The notes under the pieces were generated by a model. The model did not search any database, had not been told where the DNA came from, and was given only the letters and a program-made list of their open reading frames with translations. From NCBI RefSeq assembly GCF_017377715.1, contig NZ_JAFVMF010000012.1, positions 103,337 through 167,336 of the forward strand: DNA of 64,000 nucleotides, in the 5' to 3' direction. Source of the DNA: Acetobacter sacchari (GTDB lineage Bacteria; Pseudomonadota; Alphaproteobacteria; Acetobacterales; Acetobacteraceae). Shown here one piece after another: positions 1 to 8,945 of this stretch. The position numbers and the translations under genes were made by a program. Numbering within the stretch: the stretch's first letter is position 1; the number at the start of each line of letters is the position of its first letter.

Positions 1-252
1 TTTTCCTGGATGGGCGAAATATCTTATCCGCTTTATCTGCTGCACGATCCGGTTCACGTCTGGCTTTCCAAGCAACTCGGCGCCACGCCTTCTGCCCAAA
101 TTGCCTTGGCGAGCGCCATTACCGCTATATGTCTCTCGTGGGTTTCACTCGTATTTTACGACATTCCAATTCGCACCGCTCTTCAGGCGAGTATCCGGCG
201 ACGTCAGAATCTGCACAGGGAAAAACCGTCGCCAAGTACGATAAAGCTTTAA
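1..252 (+). CDS. Acyltransferase 3 family protein, C-terminal fragment
   Basis: The reading frame is already open at base 1, so only the last 83 or so residues are visible and the gene begins outside the window. The motif GEISYPLYLLHDP followed by a hydrophobic segment is the usual last transmembrane region of acyltransferase-3 (OafA/YrhL-like) membrane enzymes, which transfer acyl groups to surface sugars or lipids. The tail is basic (SIRRRQN) and cytosolic in character. Substrate cannot be told from this fragment. Confidence 0.7.
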   Translation, partial: FSWMGEISYPLYLLHDPVHVWLSKQLGATPSAQIALASAITAICLSWVSLVFYDIPIRTALQASIRRRQNLHREKPSPSTIKL

Positions 253-453
253 AAAATGATCCCACTCTCAAAGCAAGGAGTGTTTTGTGGCTTTCTCGTT
301 GTTTTCGAATGCGCCGCCATTGTTCGAAACATGCGCAAGAAATCCGACCAGAGAATCCAATTCCGAGAAATCCTTTATTCAGAAAAGAATATCCGCATAC
401 TAGGCACCCAGACATCACCAATCAAACAAACCCAGACTAAGTATATCGCCCGG

Positions 454-471
454 TTAAACCATGGGGTTTAA
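454..471. terminator. Small AT-rich hairpin at the 3' end of the GNAT gene
   Basis: TTAAACC and GGTTTAA form a perfect 7-bp stem around ATGG, overlapping the stop codon of the leftward GNAT gene. There is no T-run, so a terminator role is only possible. Confidence 0.3.
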
Positions 472-983
472 ATGTCCGCCAAGGAGGACACACTCTCGAA
501 CACCAGCATCTCGTGCCCGTCACGATCGAACTGATCGACAACATGCATACCGATGCCACCAAGCACTTTACGCGACGCAATGTTGGTCTCACGCGCAATG
601 GCTATTACGCGCCGCAGTCCGGAGGCGTGCGCTTGCCGCAACGCCGCTGCCGCCGCCTCCCGCGCCAGTCCACGCCCGCCGGCCCATGGATAGATCGAAA
701 ACCGCAGCGCCATGCCCCGGCCATCCGGTCGTTCGTGAACGCCAGTGATTCCGACAAGCTTTCCGTTTTCACGGATTGCGAACATGCCAGCGCCATGCTT
801 GGCCCAACAAGCCACGTCAGAAGCCATTTCGGCTTCCGCCTGCTGCCTGTTGCGCACGCCGCCAAGCATCATGGCGAACGCGCCGCCATCCGCCTTCAGA
901 TGCGCGATATCATCCATGTCGCGCCACGATACCGGATCAAGCGTCAGCCTCGCCGTCCGTAACGAACGTCCGGTCACGCCCAA
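468..983 (-). CDS. GNAT family N-acetyltransferase (RimJ/RimL-like)
   Basis: 171 residues, the usual size for a single GNAT domain. The N-terminal TARLTLDPVSWRDMDDIAHL is the RimJ/RimL-type opening. GKLVGITGVHE is the central strand, and GRGLAREAAAAAL the acetyl-CoA pyrophosphate-binding loop (Q/RxxGxG/A type). NIASRKVLGGIGM near the end is the typical late motif. The family moves an acetyl group from acetyl-CoA to an amine, often a protein N-terminus or small molecule; the substrate here is unknown. It stands alone downstream of ettA on the same strand, about 100 bases away. Confidence 0.85.
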   Translation of the reverse strand: MGVTGRSLRTARLTLDPVSWRDMDDIAHLKADGGAFAMMLGGVRNRQQAEAEMASDVACWAKHGAGMFAIRENGKLVGITGVHERPDGRGMALRFSIYPWAGGRGLAREAAAAALRQAHASGLRRVIAIARETNIASRKVLGGIGMHVVDQFDRDGHEMLVFESVSSLADI

Positions 984-1083
984 CCTCCCCGTACGCCAAA
1001 AGTATCCCGCGTCCGCAATAAACGAAACGCCGGAGAGGCGCAGGGCATGAAGCTGTCCCTCCGCCCCTCAGGCGGCGCGGGTC

Positions 1084-2763
1084 TCAGCGCGCCAGCGGGC
1101 GATACTTGATGCGGCTGGGTTCGGTCGCGTCGGCGCCGAGGCGACGTCGCTTGTCCTCTTCGTAAGCCTGAAAATTTCCTTCGAACCATTCGACATGGCT
1201 GTCGCCTTCGAAGGCCAGGATGTGCGTCGCCAGACGGTCGAGGAACCAGCGATCATGGGTGATGATCACGGCGCAACCGGGGAATTCCGCCAACGCGTCT
1301 TCCAGCGCGCGCAGCGTATCGACGTCGAGATCGTTGGTCGGTTCGTCGAGCAGAATGACGTTGCTTTCCTTGCGCAACATCTTCGCCAGATGAACGCGGT
1401 TACGCTCACCGCCCGAGAGAACGCCGACCTTCTTCTGCTGATCCGCGCCCTTGAAGTTGAACGCGCCGGCATAGGCGCGCGACGCAACGGCCCGCTTGCC
1501 CAGATAGATCACGTCGGTGCCGCCGGAGATTTCCTCCCAGACAGTCTTGTCATCGTCGAGGCTGTCACGCGATTGGTCGACGTAACCAAGCTTCACTGTG
1601 TCGCCGACCGTGAGCGAACCGCTATCCGGCTTGTCGTCGCCGGTGATCATCTTGAAGAGCGTGGACTTACCCGCGCCGTTCGGGCCGATCACGCCGACGA
1701 TGCCGCCCGGCGGCAGCTTGAAGCTCAAATCGTCGATCAGCAGACGGTTGCCAAAGCCCTTGCGCAGGTCCTCGGCCTCGATCACTACACCGCCAAGACG
1801 CGGACCGGGCGTGATGACGATATCGGCGACGCCGTTGGCCTTCTCGTTGCTCTGCGCCAGCAGTTCTTCGTATTTCGTGATACGCGCCTTGCTCTTCGCC
1901 TGACGGGCCTTCGGGCTGGAGGAAATCCACTCCTGCTCCGCTGCGAGAGCGCGCTGGCGGGAGCTCTCTTCCTTCTCTTCCTGCGCCAGACGCTTGCGCT
2001 TCTGGGTCAGCCACGAAGAATAATTGCCTTCGAACGGATAGCCGCGACCGCGCTCGATTTCGAGAATCCAGTTGGTCACGTTGTCCAGGAAGTAACGGTC
2101 ATGGGTGATGACCATGACGGTGCCCGTATACTCGCGCAGCGTCTTTTCCAGCCACGCGACGCTTTCGGCGTCCAGATGGTTGGTCGGTTCGTCGAGCAGC
2201 AGGATGTCGGGCTTTTCCAGCAGCAGGCGGCACAGGGCCACACGACGACGCTCGCCGCCTGAAAGCTTGTCGACCGGGCTGTCGGCTGGCGGGCAACGCA
2301 GCGCGTCGAGCGCGATGTCGAGCCTGCGGTCCAGTTCCCAGCCGTCTTCGGCGTCGATCTTTTCCTGAAGCTCGGCCTGCTCGGCGAGGAGAGTGTTCAT
2401 CTCCTCGTCTTCCATCGGCTCGGCGAACTTCATCGAAATCTCGTTGAAACGGTCGACGGCCTTCTTCAGATCACCGAAACCCTGCGCCGCATTCTCGCCG
2501 ACCGTAAGGTTCGGATCGAGCTTCGGCTCCTGCTCCAGATAGCCGACCTTCACGCCCTCGGCCGCCCAGGCCTCGCCGCCGTATTCCTTGTCGATGCCCG
2601 CCATGATCTTCAGCAGGGTCGACTTACCGGCACCGTTCACGCCCAGCACGCCGATCTTCACGCCCGGGAGGAACGACAGGGTGATGCCCTTGAAGACCTC
2701 GCGCCCGCCCGGATAGGACTTCGTCAGGTCCTTCATCACATAGACATATTGATAAGCCGCCAT
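1084..2763 (-). CDS. ettA: Energy-dependent translational throttle protein EttA (ABC-F ATPase)
   Basis: 559 residues with two ABC ATPase domains and no membrane segments, as in ABC-F proteins. Walker A motifs GVNGAGKST (residues 41-49) and GPNGAGKST are each followed by LSGGERRRV or LSGGERNRV signatures and Walker B lines ending DEPTNHLD and DEPTNDLD. The start [20 protein letters not shown] is the EttA form. EttA binds the ribosomal E site and gates the first elongation steps according to the ATP/ADP ratio. It is monocistronic here. Length and motifs match the family, with no defects seen. Confidence 0.97.
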   Translation of the reverse strand: MAAYQYVYVMKDLTKSYPGGREVFKGITLSFLPGVKIGVLGVNGAGKSTLLKIMAGIDKEYGGEAWAAEGVKVGYLEQEPKLDPNLTVGENAAQGFGDLKKAVDRFNEISMKFAEPMEDEEMNTLLAEQAELQEKIDAEDGWELDRRLDIALDALRCPPADSPVDKLSGGERRRVALCRLLLEKPDILLLDEPTNHLDAESVAWLEKTLREYTGTVMVITHDRYFLDNVTNWILEIERGRGYPFEGNYSSWLTQKRKRLAQEEKEESSRQRALAAEQEWISSSPKARQAKSKARITKYEELLAQSNEKANGVADIVITPGPRLGGVVIEAEDLRKGFGNRLLIDDLSFKLPPGGIVGVIGPNGAGKSTLFKMITGDDKPDSGSLTVGDTVKLGYVDQSRDSLDDDKTVWEEISGGTDVIYLGKRAVASRAYAGAFNFKGADQQKKVGVLSGGERNRVHLAKMLRKESNVILLDEPTNDLDVDTLRALEDALAEFPGCAVIITHDRWFLDRLATHILAFEGDSHVEWFEGNFQAYEEDKRRRLGADATEPSRIKYRPLAR

Positions 2764-2840
2764 GGGACGAACTCCTGAGAAGGGGACCAGAGGGACCGCG
2801 CCTTAACGTAAAGTATAATACGGCAGGTCGGACATGCGCC

Positions 2841-2914
2841 TGCGCCCGGCAGGACTTGAACCCGCAACCAAGCCGTTATGAGCGGCCCGCTCTAACCAAT
2901 TGAGCTACGGGCGC
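2841..2914 (-). tRNA. tRNA with CAU anticodon (probably tRNA-Ile2, otherwise elongator tRNA-Met)
   Basis: The minus strand folds into a full cloverleaf. The acceptor is GCGCCCG/CGGGCGC, the D arm GCTC..GAGC, the anticodon stem GGCCG/CGGCT around loop CTCATAA, and the T arm GCGGG/CCTGC around TTCAAGT. Anticodon is CAU and CCA is not encoded. The G-U pair closing the anticodon stem and the TGGTT variable loop resemble lysidine-modified tRNA-Ile2 more than elongator Met. That assignment is inference; the tRNA itself is clear. Confidence 0.93.
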
Positions 2915-3055
2915 GCAGGCGGCCCCTGATTCGCTCAACCCGAAGCATTTTGCAAGACGCAACCCGCACATGGCACCCGCTTGGCAACAAGAAACAGCGC
3001 GGATAGGGTCTGCGAGCCGATTTTCGGGCCACAAATTCTTCTGACGGAGCGACCC

Positions 3056-3580
3056 ATGGACGTCTCGAAACTCTCCCCCGGCAAGGACGTGCCGAACGAC
3101 ATCAACGTCGTGATCGAGATCCCACAGGGTTCGTCGGTCAAATACGAGATCGACAAGGAGAGCGGCGCCCTGTTCGTCGACCGCTTCCTGTTCACGCCGA
3201 TGGCCTACCCTGCAGCCTACGGATTCATCCCCGGCACGCTGGCCGCCGACGGCGATCCGGCCGACGCGATGGTGCTGACGCCGCAGGCCGTCGTGCCGGG
3301 CAGCGTGATCCGCGCACGTCCGATCGGCGTGCTGCTGATGGAGGACGAGGCCGGACAGGACGAGAAGATCCTGTGCGTGCCGCACGACAAGATCCATCCG
3401 CAGTTCTCGAAGGTCGAGAAGATCGAGGATCTGCCCGAAATCACCGTGAGGGCCATCGAGCACTTCTTCACGCGTTACAAGGATCTGGAAAAGGGCAAGT
3501 GGGTGAAAGTCACCGGCTGGGGCGACAAGGAGCGCGCCGGGGAACTGATCAAGGCCGCACTCGAAGCCGCAAAAAAATAA
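3056..3580 (+). CDS. ppa: Inorganic pyrophosphatase
   Basis: 174 residues, standard for the soluble family I enzyme that hydrolyses pyrophosphate to phosphate and pulls biosynthetic reactions forward. The start at 3056 is set by GGAG six bases upstream. An in-frame ATG at 2981 lies too far upstream and adds non-conserved residues. YEIDKESGALFVDR, YPAAYGFIPGT, DGDPADAMVL (metal-binding aspartates) and KWVKVTGWGDKERA are the hallmark segments. It follows the tRNA in the opposite direction and is followed by a GC-rich hairpin. Confidence 0.97.
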   Translation: MDVSKLSPGKDVPNDINVVIEIPQGSSVKYEIDKESGALFVDRFLFTPMAYPAAYGFIPGTLAADGDPADAMVLTPQAVVPGSVIRARPIGVLLMEDEAGQDEKILCVPHDKIHPQFSKVEKIEDLPEITVRAIEHFFTRYKDLEKGKWVKVTGWGDKERAGELIKAALEAAKK

Positions 3581-3598
3581 TTCCCGGAAAACTGATGT

Positions 3599-3619
3599 TC
3601 GGCGCCGACCTGGCGCCGA
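3599..3619 (+). terminator. GC-rich hairpin downstream of ppa
   Basis: TCGGCGCC and GGCGCCGA form a perfect 8-bp stem around GACCT, 19 bases after the ppa stop. Only a weak pyrimidine tract follows, so it may be a weak terminator. Confidence 0.4.
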
Positions 3620-3723
3620 CACGCTCTCCTTAGCCGCTGGCGCCCCCGCTTCGTTCGGCCCTATGGTGGATCGCGTTTCCGTTACGGAAGCCTGCCCTGA
3701 ACCAGCAAGGAGAGCGGCTCCCC

Positions 3724-4134
3724 ATGACTCCGCCGAACATGACGGCTCACGCCGTTGGCACATTCACCGTCGATCTCCGTCCTGAAGCCGAGTTCGACCG
3801 GTTATTCAGCCGCCTATCCTTCACCAAACGCTTTCAAGGCGATCTCGAAGGCGCGTCGTCCGGCGGGATGTTCGGCGCCCGTACGGACACGCCGGGTTCC
3901 GCCGGCTACGTCGCGATGGAGCGAATCTCGGGGCGCCTGAATGGACGGGATGGCACGTTCGCGCTGCAGCATTCTGGAACGCTGACCCGCGGACGGGCCG
4001 AGAGCAGCGTCACCGTCGTGCCCGACTCCGGGACCGGTGATCTGACAGGCCTCTACGGTTCGATGACGATCGACCAGTCCGATGGCTCGCATCGCTACAG
4101 CTTCGACTACGGCTTCAAGCCCGAGACGGAGTGA
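3724..4134 (+). CDS. DUF3224 domain protein
   Basis: 136 residues covering one whole DUF3224 domain. The family signatures are KRFQGDLEGASSGGMF, GSAGYVAMERISG, FALQHSGTLTRG, VTVVPDSGTGDLTGLYGSM and YSFDYGF. Members are small cytosolic beta-barrel proteins (allene-oxide-cyclase-like fold) with no established biochemical role. It ends one base before the sirtuin GTG start and so is probably co-transcribed and translationally linked with it; a shared function is not implied by the family. Confidence 0.85.
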   Translation: MTPPNMTAHAVGTFTVDLRPEAEFDRLFSRLSFTKRFQGDLEGASSGGMFGARTDTPGSAGYVAMERISGRLNGRDGTFALQHSGTLTRGRAESSVTVVPDSGTGDLTGLYGSMTIDQSDGSHRYSFDYGFKPETE

Positions 4135-4135
4135 C

Positions 4136-4993
4136 GTGGCGACGCCCGTCTCCGATGCCGCCACAGAGGCCCAGCCCGTCTCCGCCAATAACGGTGGCCT
4201 GCGCGCCTTCATTGACAATCACCAGCGAATCTTCGTGCTGACCGGCGCCGGATGCAGCACCGAATCGGGCATCGCCGATTACCGTGACGAGAGCGGCGAA
4301 TGGAAACGCCCCCAACCGGTCACCTTTCAAGCGTTCATGAAAGACGAGGCCGTGCGCCGCCGATACTGGGCGCGTAGCCTGATCGGCTGGCGACAGCTCA
4401 GCGTCGCGCGCCCCAACGCCGCACACTGCGCATTGGCCGCACTGGAAGCGCGTGGTCAGTGCGAAACGCTTCTGACACAGAACGTGGACGGACTGCACCA
4501 AGCCGCCGGAAGCCGTAACGTGATCGACCTGCATGGACGTATCGACGCAGTCCGCTGCATGAGTTGCGAGCAAACCAGCCGCCGCCGTGACCTCCAGCCG
4601 CTGCTGTTCGACCTTAACCCCGACTGGGCGTCGCTCGACGCGACCAATGCGCCGGACGGAGACGCCGATCTCGACGGACTAGATTTCTCGACGTTTCGCA
4701 TTCCTTCGTGTCCACAGTGCGGCGGCGTCCTGAAGCCTGACGTTGTGTTCTTCGGTGAAAACGTGCCGTCCGAAAGACGAGACGCAGCGTTGGCGCATCT
4801 GGCGCACGCGCACGCCGTGCTCGTCGTTGGCTCTTCACTGATGGTCCAGTCCGGTTATCGCTTCGTCGCCAGGGCAGCCGCCGCCGGGCTTCCGATCGCA
4901 TCCGTAACGACCGGACGCACGCGGGCCGACGCGTTGCTGACGCTCAAGGTTTCGGAGCCTTGCGGTGCGGCGCTTTCATTTCTGTTGCCCTGA
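4136..4993 (+). CDS. Sir2-family NAD-dependent protein deacylase (class II-like sirtuin)
   Basis: 285 residues from GTG 4136, chosen because GGAG at 4128-4131 precedes it and it starts just after the DUF3224 stop. ATG 4082 would overlap that gene by 53 bases. Visible motifs: GAGCSTESGIADYRD (NAD pocket), TQNVDGLHQAAG, catalytic His in DLHGRID, zinc ligands in CMSCEQ and CPQCGG, FFGENVP and GSSLMVQSG. The family removes acyl groups from lysines using NAD; the ESGI/DYRD form is class II (SIRT4-like). The last codons and TGA stop lie in sequence shared with the adjoining IS end, so the original C-terminus may have been altered. Confidence 0.93.
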   Translation: MATPVSDAATEAQPVSANNGGLRAFIDNHQRIFVLTGAGCSTESGIADYRDESGEWKRPQPVTFQAFMKDEAVRRRYWARSLIGWRQLSVARPNAAHCALAALEARGQCETLLTQNVDGLHQAAGSRNVIDLHGRIDAVRCMSCEQTSRRRDLQPLLFDLNPDWASLDATNAPDGDADLDGLDFSTFRIPSCPQCGGVLKPDVVFFGENVPSERRDAALAHLAHAHAVLVVGSSLMVQSGYRFVARAAAAGLPIASVTTGRTRADALLTLKVSEPCGAALSFLLP

Positions 4994-5558
4994 GCGTCAG
5001 GGGAATCCGTATGAGACGATCTGCGGCGCTTCTTCCTCGCCAGGCTCAGGGCTCATTCTTTAAGATAGAGGATGAAGCTTGCTACGATATGGATTGCGGC
5101 CATGAATGTGTGAACGCAGCGGTCGTATCGTGTTGCGACACGTCTCCTGTCCTTGAGTTTTGCGAACATATTTTCGATCAGGTGGCGCTTTTTGTAGAGA
5201 TGCCGGTCGTAAGAAGGCTTTGATTTCCGGTTCTTCTTCGGCGGGATATCAGGCGGTGATATTGCTTTCCGCGAGAGACTGTCTGATCCGGTTGCTGTCA
5301 TAGCCCCGGCCTCCGATGACTCAATTCTGTCTCATCCGGCGAATCTGTCAGCCGAACGCCTGCCCGTTTTGACGGAGGGAGCGGATGTCCGGTGTGCTTT
5401 CAGATGTGTCGCATCGATCATCAGGCGCCCGGAACGGCCAGCCTGCTCCATCAGGGCGACAAAGATCCGGCCAAAGACGCCCAGACGGCTCCATCGGGTA
5501 GGCCTGTGAATCACAACAGCCAGCTCAGTTCGATGAATTAACAGGCCCTGAGCCTAAG
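4989..5558 (-). mobile_element. IS5-family (IS1031-like) element, internally deleted copy
   Basis: On the minus strand a transposase C-terminus is readable at 5053-5301 (YDRHLYKKRHLIENMFAKLKD then RRRVATRYDR, the IS5-type DDE Y/R/E region), and an upstream piece at 5332-5514. Sequence matches the copy at 8041-8945 along its length but lacks two internal blocks. Each missing block is bounded by a short direct repeat (TTTTGA, TCGGGTA) in the fuller copy. No intact transposase remains. End points are approximate and come from where the two copies stop matching. Confidence 0.85.
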
Positions 5559-5791
5559 TAGAGCGAGCAATGGCGTTGTTCCATTGGGCGAAAGCCCGGG
5601 CACGATGGATACGACAGGAAAGAGCGTTGCCGACCTGATGCCACGTCCATGGCGTGGCGAATCTGGCCAATATCTTCTCCCTGCATGTAGCGACGTGGAT
5701 CAAGAGGCAAGGGCGCACGCTGTAGAGTTTCTTCCCATGTCAACGGAATATAGGTAGCTTTGAAAAATTATCGTTTACGTGGAGAAAGTAA
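5559..5791. other. Short gap, possible remnant of an interrupted leftward gene
   Basis: G+C-rich sequence unlike the AT-rich gene that follows. A minus-strand frame from 5743 (MTWEETLQRAPLPLDPRRYM...) runs into the IS end and could be the front of a gene cut by the insertion, but no family is recognised. The switch to AT-rich sequence comes at about 5760. Confidence 0.35.
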
Positions 5792-7351
5792 GTGATCTCA
5801 AATAAATTAAAAAAAGCTGACGCACTGCAAACATCAGGAAAATATGGATCAGCCATTAAAGCTTATAAAATTATTCTGAAAGATTATCCAGATAATTTTG
5901 ACGTATTGAATGGCCTTGGATATGCTTTATATTCACTTGAGTATTTTTCGGAGGCTGTTATTGCTTTTCGCAAGGCATTAAAAATTCGATCTAACACTCA
6001 TTCTTCTCGCCTTAACCTTGCTAGATCGCTCTATCTTTTGGGTCACGTGCGCGAGGCTTCCGCTGAATACGAGTATCTAATAAGTTTTGGGGATGAAGAC
6101 AATAAATTGAAGGCCCTCAACAACCTGGCCGTTATAGCCCCAGGTAACATAGGTTATGATAACGAACGAGTTCTCGAAATTCGACGCCGTTGGGCTGAGA
6201 GCCAAGCCCCACAAATCATCCCACGACGCGTCTTTAATAATTCGAATGAACGTCTCCGGTTAGCCTATTATGGATCGTATTTCTCTAATAAGAACTGGAT
6301 GAAAATGTATATGGGGGTGATTAACGCTCATAATCGTTCCCGTTTTGACGTGAATATTATAGCCGATGGGCCACCTCCTGACTTTCAGAATGGATATGTT
6401 GATCACGAGAACGATCGGATATGGGGAGTAGAATCCCTGTCAAATGCTGAATTATCAAACCTTATTTTTGAAGAAAAAATCGATATTCTTGTGGATTTGA
6501 ATGGCTATAGTCACCAACGCAGGTTGCCCCTTTTAAACTACAGATCTGCACCAGTCCAATTGGTATGGAATGGAATGTATGCGACCACTGGCTTTCCTAA
6601 TGTCGACGGAATTATTGGCGACAATCAAGCCATCCGCTCTAATGAGCAGGAGTTCTACACCGAAAAATTTATTCGATTAGACGGTACTTACCTTCCATTC
6701 GATTTCTTTTATGATACCACTCCCGTAACAAATTCTCCATGCTTAGGCAATGGCTATATAACATTTGGCAGCTTAAACTCAAGCTACAAGATAACGGAAG
6801 AAACCATAGAGTTCTGGGCGTCCATTATGATGTCTGTAACTGGATCACGTATGGTTGTGAGGACAAAAACCTTGGATAAAGAATGCAATAGAAAGGAAAT
6901 TATCCATCGTTTTACGAAACATGGTATCGATCAAAATAGAATTTCTCTTTTTGGATCAGGTTCTCACGAATCGTACCTTAAAACTTATGAACAGATAGAT
7001 ATTGCATTGGATACTTTACCTTACAGTGGCGGCACGACCACAGTAGAAGCCCTATGGCAAGGTGTCCCTGTATTAACTGTGCCGGGCGATAGGTGGGCAA
7101 GCAGAACATCAGCGTCCATCTTAAGTGCGGCGGGTTTTGTGGATTTCATAGCTACAAATCAAGAGGACGCGATACTTCGCGTACGCTCCGCAGCGTCTGA
7201 CTATACGGAATTAAATAACGCCAGAATAAATCGGCGCATAAAACTAAAAAATAGTAACGCCTGTGCGACTCAAAAAATATGCAACGAACTTGAACATATT
7301 TATGCGGATAAATTTGCAGCTCTTCGCCTAGATTCCGAGTCATTTTTATGA
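5792..7351 (+). CDS. TPR-containing GT41-type (O-GlcNAc-transferase-like) glycosyltransferase
   Basis: 519 residues from a GTG start with GGAG eight bases upstream. Residues 1-110 are tetratricopeptide repeats (DVLNGLGYALYSLEYFSEAV, SRLNLARSLYLLGHVREA). The rest is the SPINDLY/GT41 catalytic region: ADGPPPDF, DILVDLNGYS, APVQLVWNGMYATTG, and the donor-site signature SGGTTTVEALWQGVPVL near residue 411. The family transfers sugar from a UDP-sugar to Ser/Thr or Asn of proteins, so a cytosolic protein- or surface-glycan-modifying enzyme is likely. Base composition is strikingly AT-rich against the G+C-rich neighbours, and IS copies lie on both sides, so recent horizontal arrival is inferred. Confidence 0.88.
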   Translation: MISNKLKKADALQTSGKYGSAIKAYKIILKDYPDNFDVLNGLGYALYSLEYFSEAVIAFRKALKIRSNTHSSRLNLARSLYLLGHVREASAEYEYLISFGDEDNKLKALNNLAVIAPGNIGYDNERVLEIRRRWAESQAPQIIPRRVFNNSNERLRLAYYGSYFSNKNWMKMYMGVINAHNRSRFDVNIIADGPPPDFQNGYVDHENDRIWGVESLSNAELSNLIFEEKIDILVDLNGYSHQRRLPLLNYRSAPVQLVWNGMYATTGFPNVDGIIGDNQAIRSNEQEFYTEKFIRLDGTYLPFDFFYDTTPVTNSPCLGNGYITFGSLNSSYKITEETIEFWASIMMSVTGSRMVVRTKTLDKECNRKEIIHRFTKHGIDQNRISLFGSGSHESYLKTYEQIDIALDTLPYSGGTTTVEALWQGVPVLTVPGDRWASRTSASILSAAGFVDFIATNQEDAILRVRSAASDYTELNNARINRRIKLKNSNACATQKICNELEHIYADKFAALRLDSESFL

Positions 7352-7451
7352 AACACCGGTCTCTGTACACAACAAAACCCCTATACTTAAAAATTCTGCC
7401 AATGTCATCCTTTGGGTTAGATCATGCAGCACCTTGATATTTTTTGATAAA

Positions 7452-7468
7452 TCATGATTTGTCATGAT
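7452..7468 (+). promoter_or_regulatory. Tandem operator-like repeats upstream of the decayed antitoxin gene
   Basis: TCATGAT occurs twice (7452-7458 and 7462-7468), spaced one helical turn apart. Each half is palindromic (ATCATGAT/TCATGA). This is the usual arrangement for ribbon-helix-helix antitoxins that repress their own operon. It sits 30 bases before ATG 7498, which has AGGAG at 7486-7490. Confidence 0.5.
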
Positions 7469-7497
7469 AGCGCGGCGGCCCACCCAGGAGAGATGCC

Positions 7498-7699
7498 ATG
7501 GCCGCCCCTCAGGTCGATCCGCAGGCCGGTGCGCGCTCCGGTCCGCAGTGAGGGACGCCAGCTCCAGACGCTAATCGATGAGGCTCTGGCCGGTCAGAAC
7601 GAAAAGCGGAAATAGTTACGCCCGCGCGCGTCCGTCATGGCGACCTATCAAGCCAGTCGCGAGATCTTCACGCCGCGCTACCGGATACTGGCGGAGTGA
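7498..7699 (+). pseudogene. Antitoxin of a Doc-type toxin-antitoxin pair, disrupted
   Basis: The ATG with good ribosome site runs only 17 codons to a stop. Two later pieces in another frame read GRQLQTLIDEALAGQNEKRK, stop, then LRPRASVMATYQASREIFTPRYRILAE, stop. The second resembles the C-terminal tails of small antitoxins encoded just before Doc toxins. A frameshift and an in-frame TAG thus split the gene. The call rests on resemblance of the tail and on position. Confidence 0.5.
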
Positions 7700-7710
7700 C
7701 GGAGTGTCTG

Positions 7711-8045
7711 ATGCTGACTGAAGTGCCGGCTATTCATGTGGGTCAGACTCCCGCTACGGCGGTTTGAACAGAGTGTGCGATCTATGGCTGCTGGACGCAG
7801 CGCTGTTTCGATTGCAGACCGGGTCTTATGCGGAACTGGTCGAAGAAGAGGCGGCAGCCCTTTGGGAAAGCCTGCCGCAGAATCACTCGTTCATCGACGG
7901 CAATAAACGCGCTACTTTTACCGTGATCTGGATCGTTCTGGTGATTAACGGGACCCGGTGGACCGCCAACGCTCAAGGCACGGAAGATTTCCCGCTAGGT
8001 CTCTATGTTACTGGCACATTCAGGCTGGGGATTCTGCCGCCCTGA
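7711..8045 (+). pseudogene. Doc/Fic-type death-on-curing toxin, frameshifted and truncated
   Basis: The frame from ATG 7711 reads MLTEVPAIHVGQT and then needs a shift to continue as RYGGLNRVCDLWLLDAAL, matching the Doc opening (AIH...RYGG..DLGLLDSAL). The Fic motif is present as HSFIDGNKRATF (family HxFxDGNKR). Doc toxins phosphorylate EF-Tu. After GLYVTGTFR the frame runs into the IS copy and stops at its first TGA, so the C-terminus is replaced. It should be non-functional. Confidence 0.75.
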
Positions 8046-8945
8046 GTGTTAGGGCAATCCGCATGAGACGATCTGCGGCGCTTCTTCATCGCCAGGCTCA
8101 GGACTCATTTTTCAAGATAGAAGATGAAGCTTGCTGCGATGTGGATTGCGGACATGAATTTGTAGCGCAGCGGTCGTATCGTGTTGCGACACGTCACCAA
8201 CCTTTAGGCTTTGCGACATATTTTCGATTAGATAGCGCTTTTTTAGAGATGCCAGTCGTAAGAAGGCTTGGATCTCCGGTTCTTCTTCGGCAGGATATCA
8301 GGCGGTGATATTGCGTTCCGCGAGAGACTGTCTGATCCGGTTGCCGTCATAGCCCCGGCCTCCGATGACTTCGTTCTGTCTCATCCGGCAAATCTGTCAG
8401 CCGAACGCCTGCCCTTTTGAAGTCACTGACCTGGTTCGCTGTCAGATGTAGCCGAACCAGGCGGCCCTGAACGTCGCATACGGCATGGAGATTTGAGTTC
8501 AGGCCGCCTTTTGCCCGTCCGAGATGGCGGGGAAAAGCCTTTTTTGAAGGAGTAAGGCGGATGTCCGACGTGCTTTCAGATGTGCCGCATCGATCATCAG
8601 GCGCCTGGAACGGCCAGCCTGCTCCATCAGGACGACAAAGATCCGGTCAAAGGCACCCAGACGGTCCCATCGGGTAAAACGGTCGTATAAGATCCTTTAC
8701 GGATCTTAGGTTTTCGGAATATATTTCCATTGAAGACCGTTGCGGATCACATAAAGAATCCCACTCAGAACCCGCCTGTCGTCCACACGCGGCACGCCAT
8801 GCGCCAAAGGAAAATACGGCCTGATCCGTTCCATCTGGCGTTCAGAAAGTAAAAATATCTCACTCACAACCTCACCTCCCTCGGGTAAGCCTGTGAATCA
8901 CAACAGCCAACTCAGTTCGTCGAATTAACGAATCCTGAGCCTAAG
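8041..8945 (-). mobile_element. IS5-family (IS1031-like) element, full-length but degenerate copy
   Basis: About 0.9 kb, the size of IS1031-group elements. It carries the same outer sequences as the copy at 4989-5558 (CCTGAG..AGGG..AATCCG at left, CCTGAGCCTAAG at right), in the same orientation. The minus strand encodes recognisable transposase segments (YDR..., FIFYLE near the left end; conserved pieces around GRSRRLMIDAAHLKA and RPYFPLAHGVPRVDDRR), but stops and shifts break it into short frames. Ends are approximate. Confidence 0.85.
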
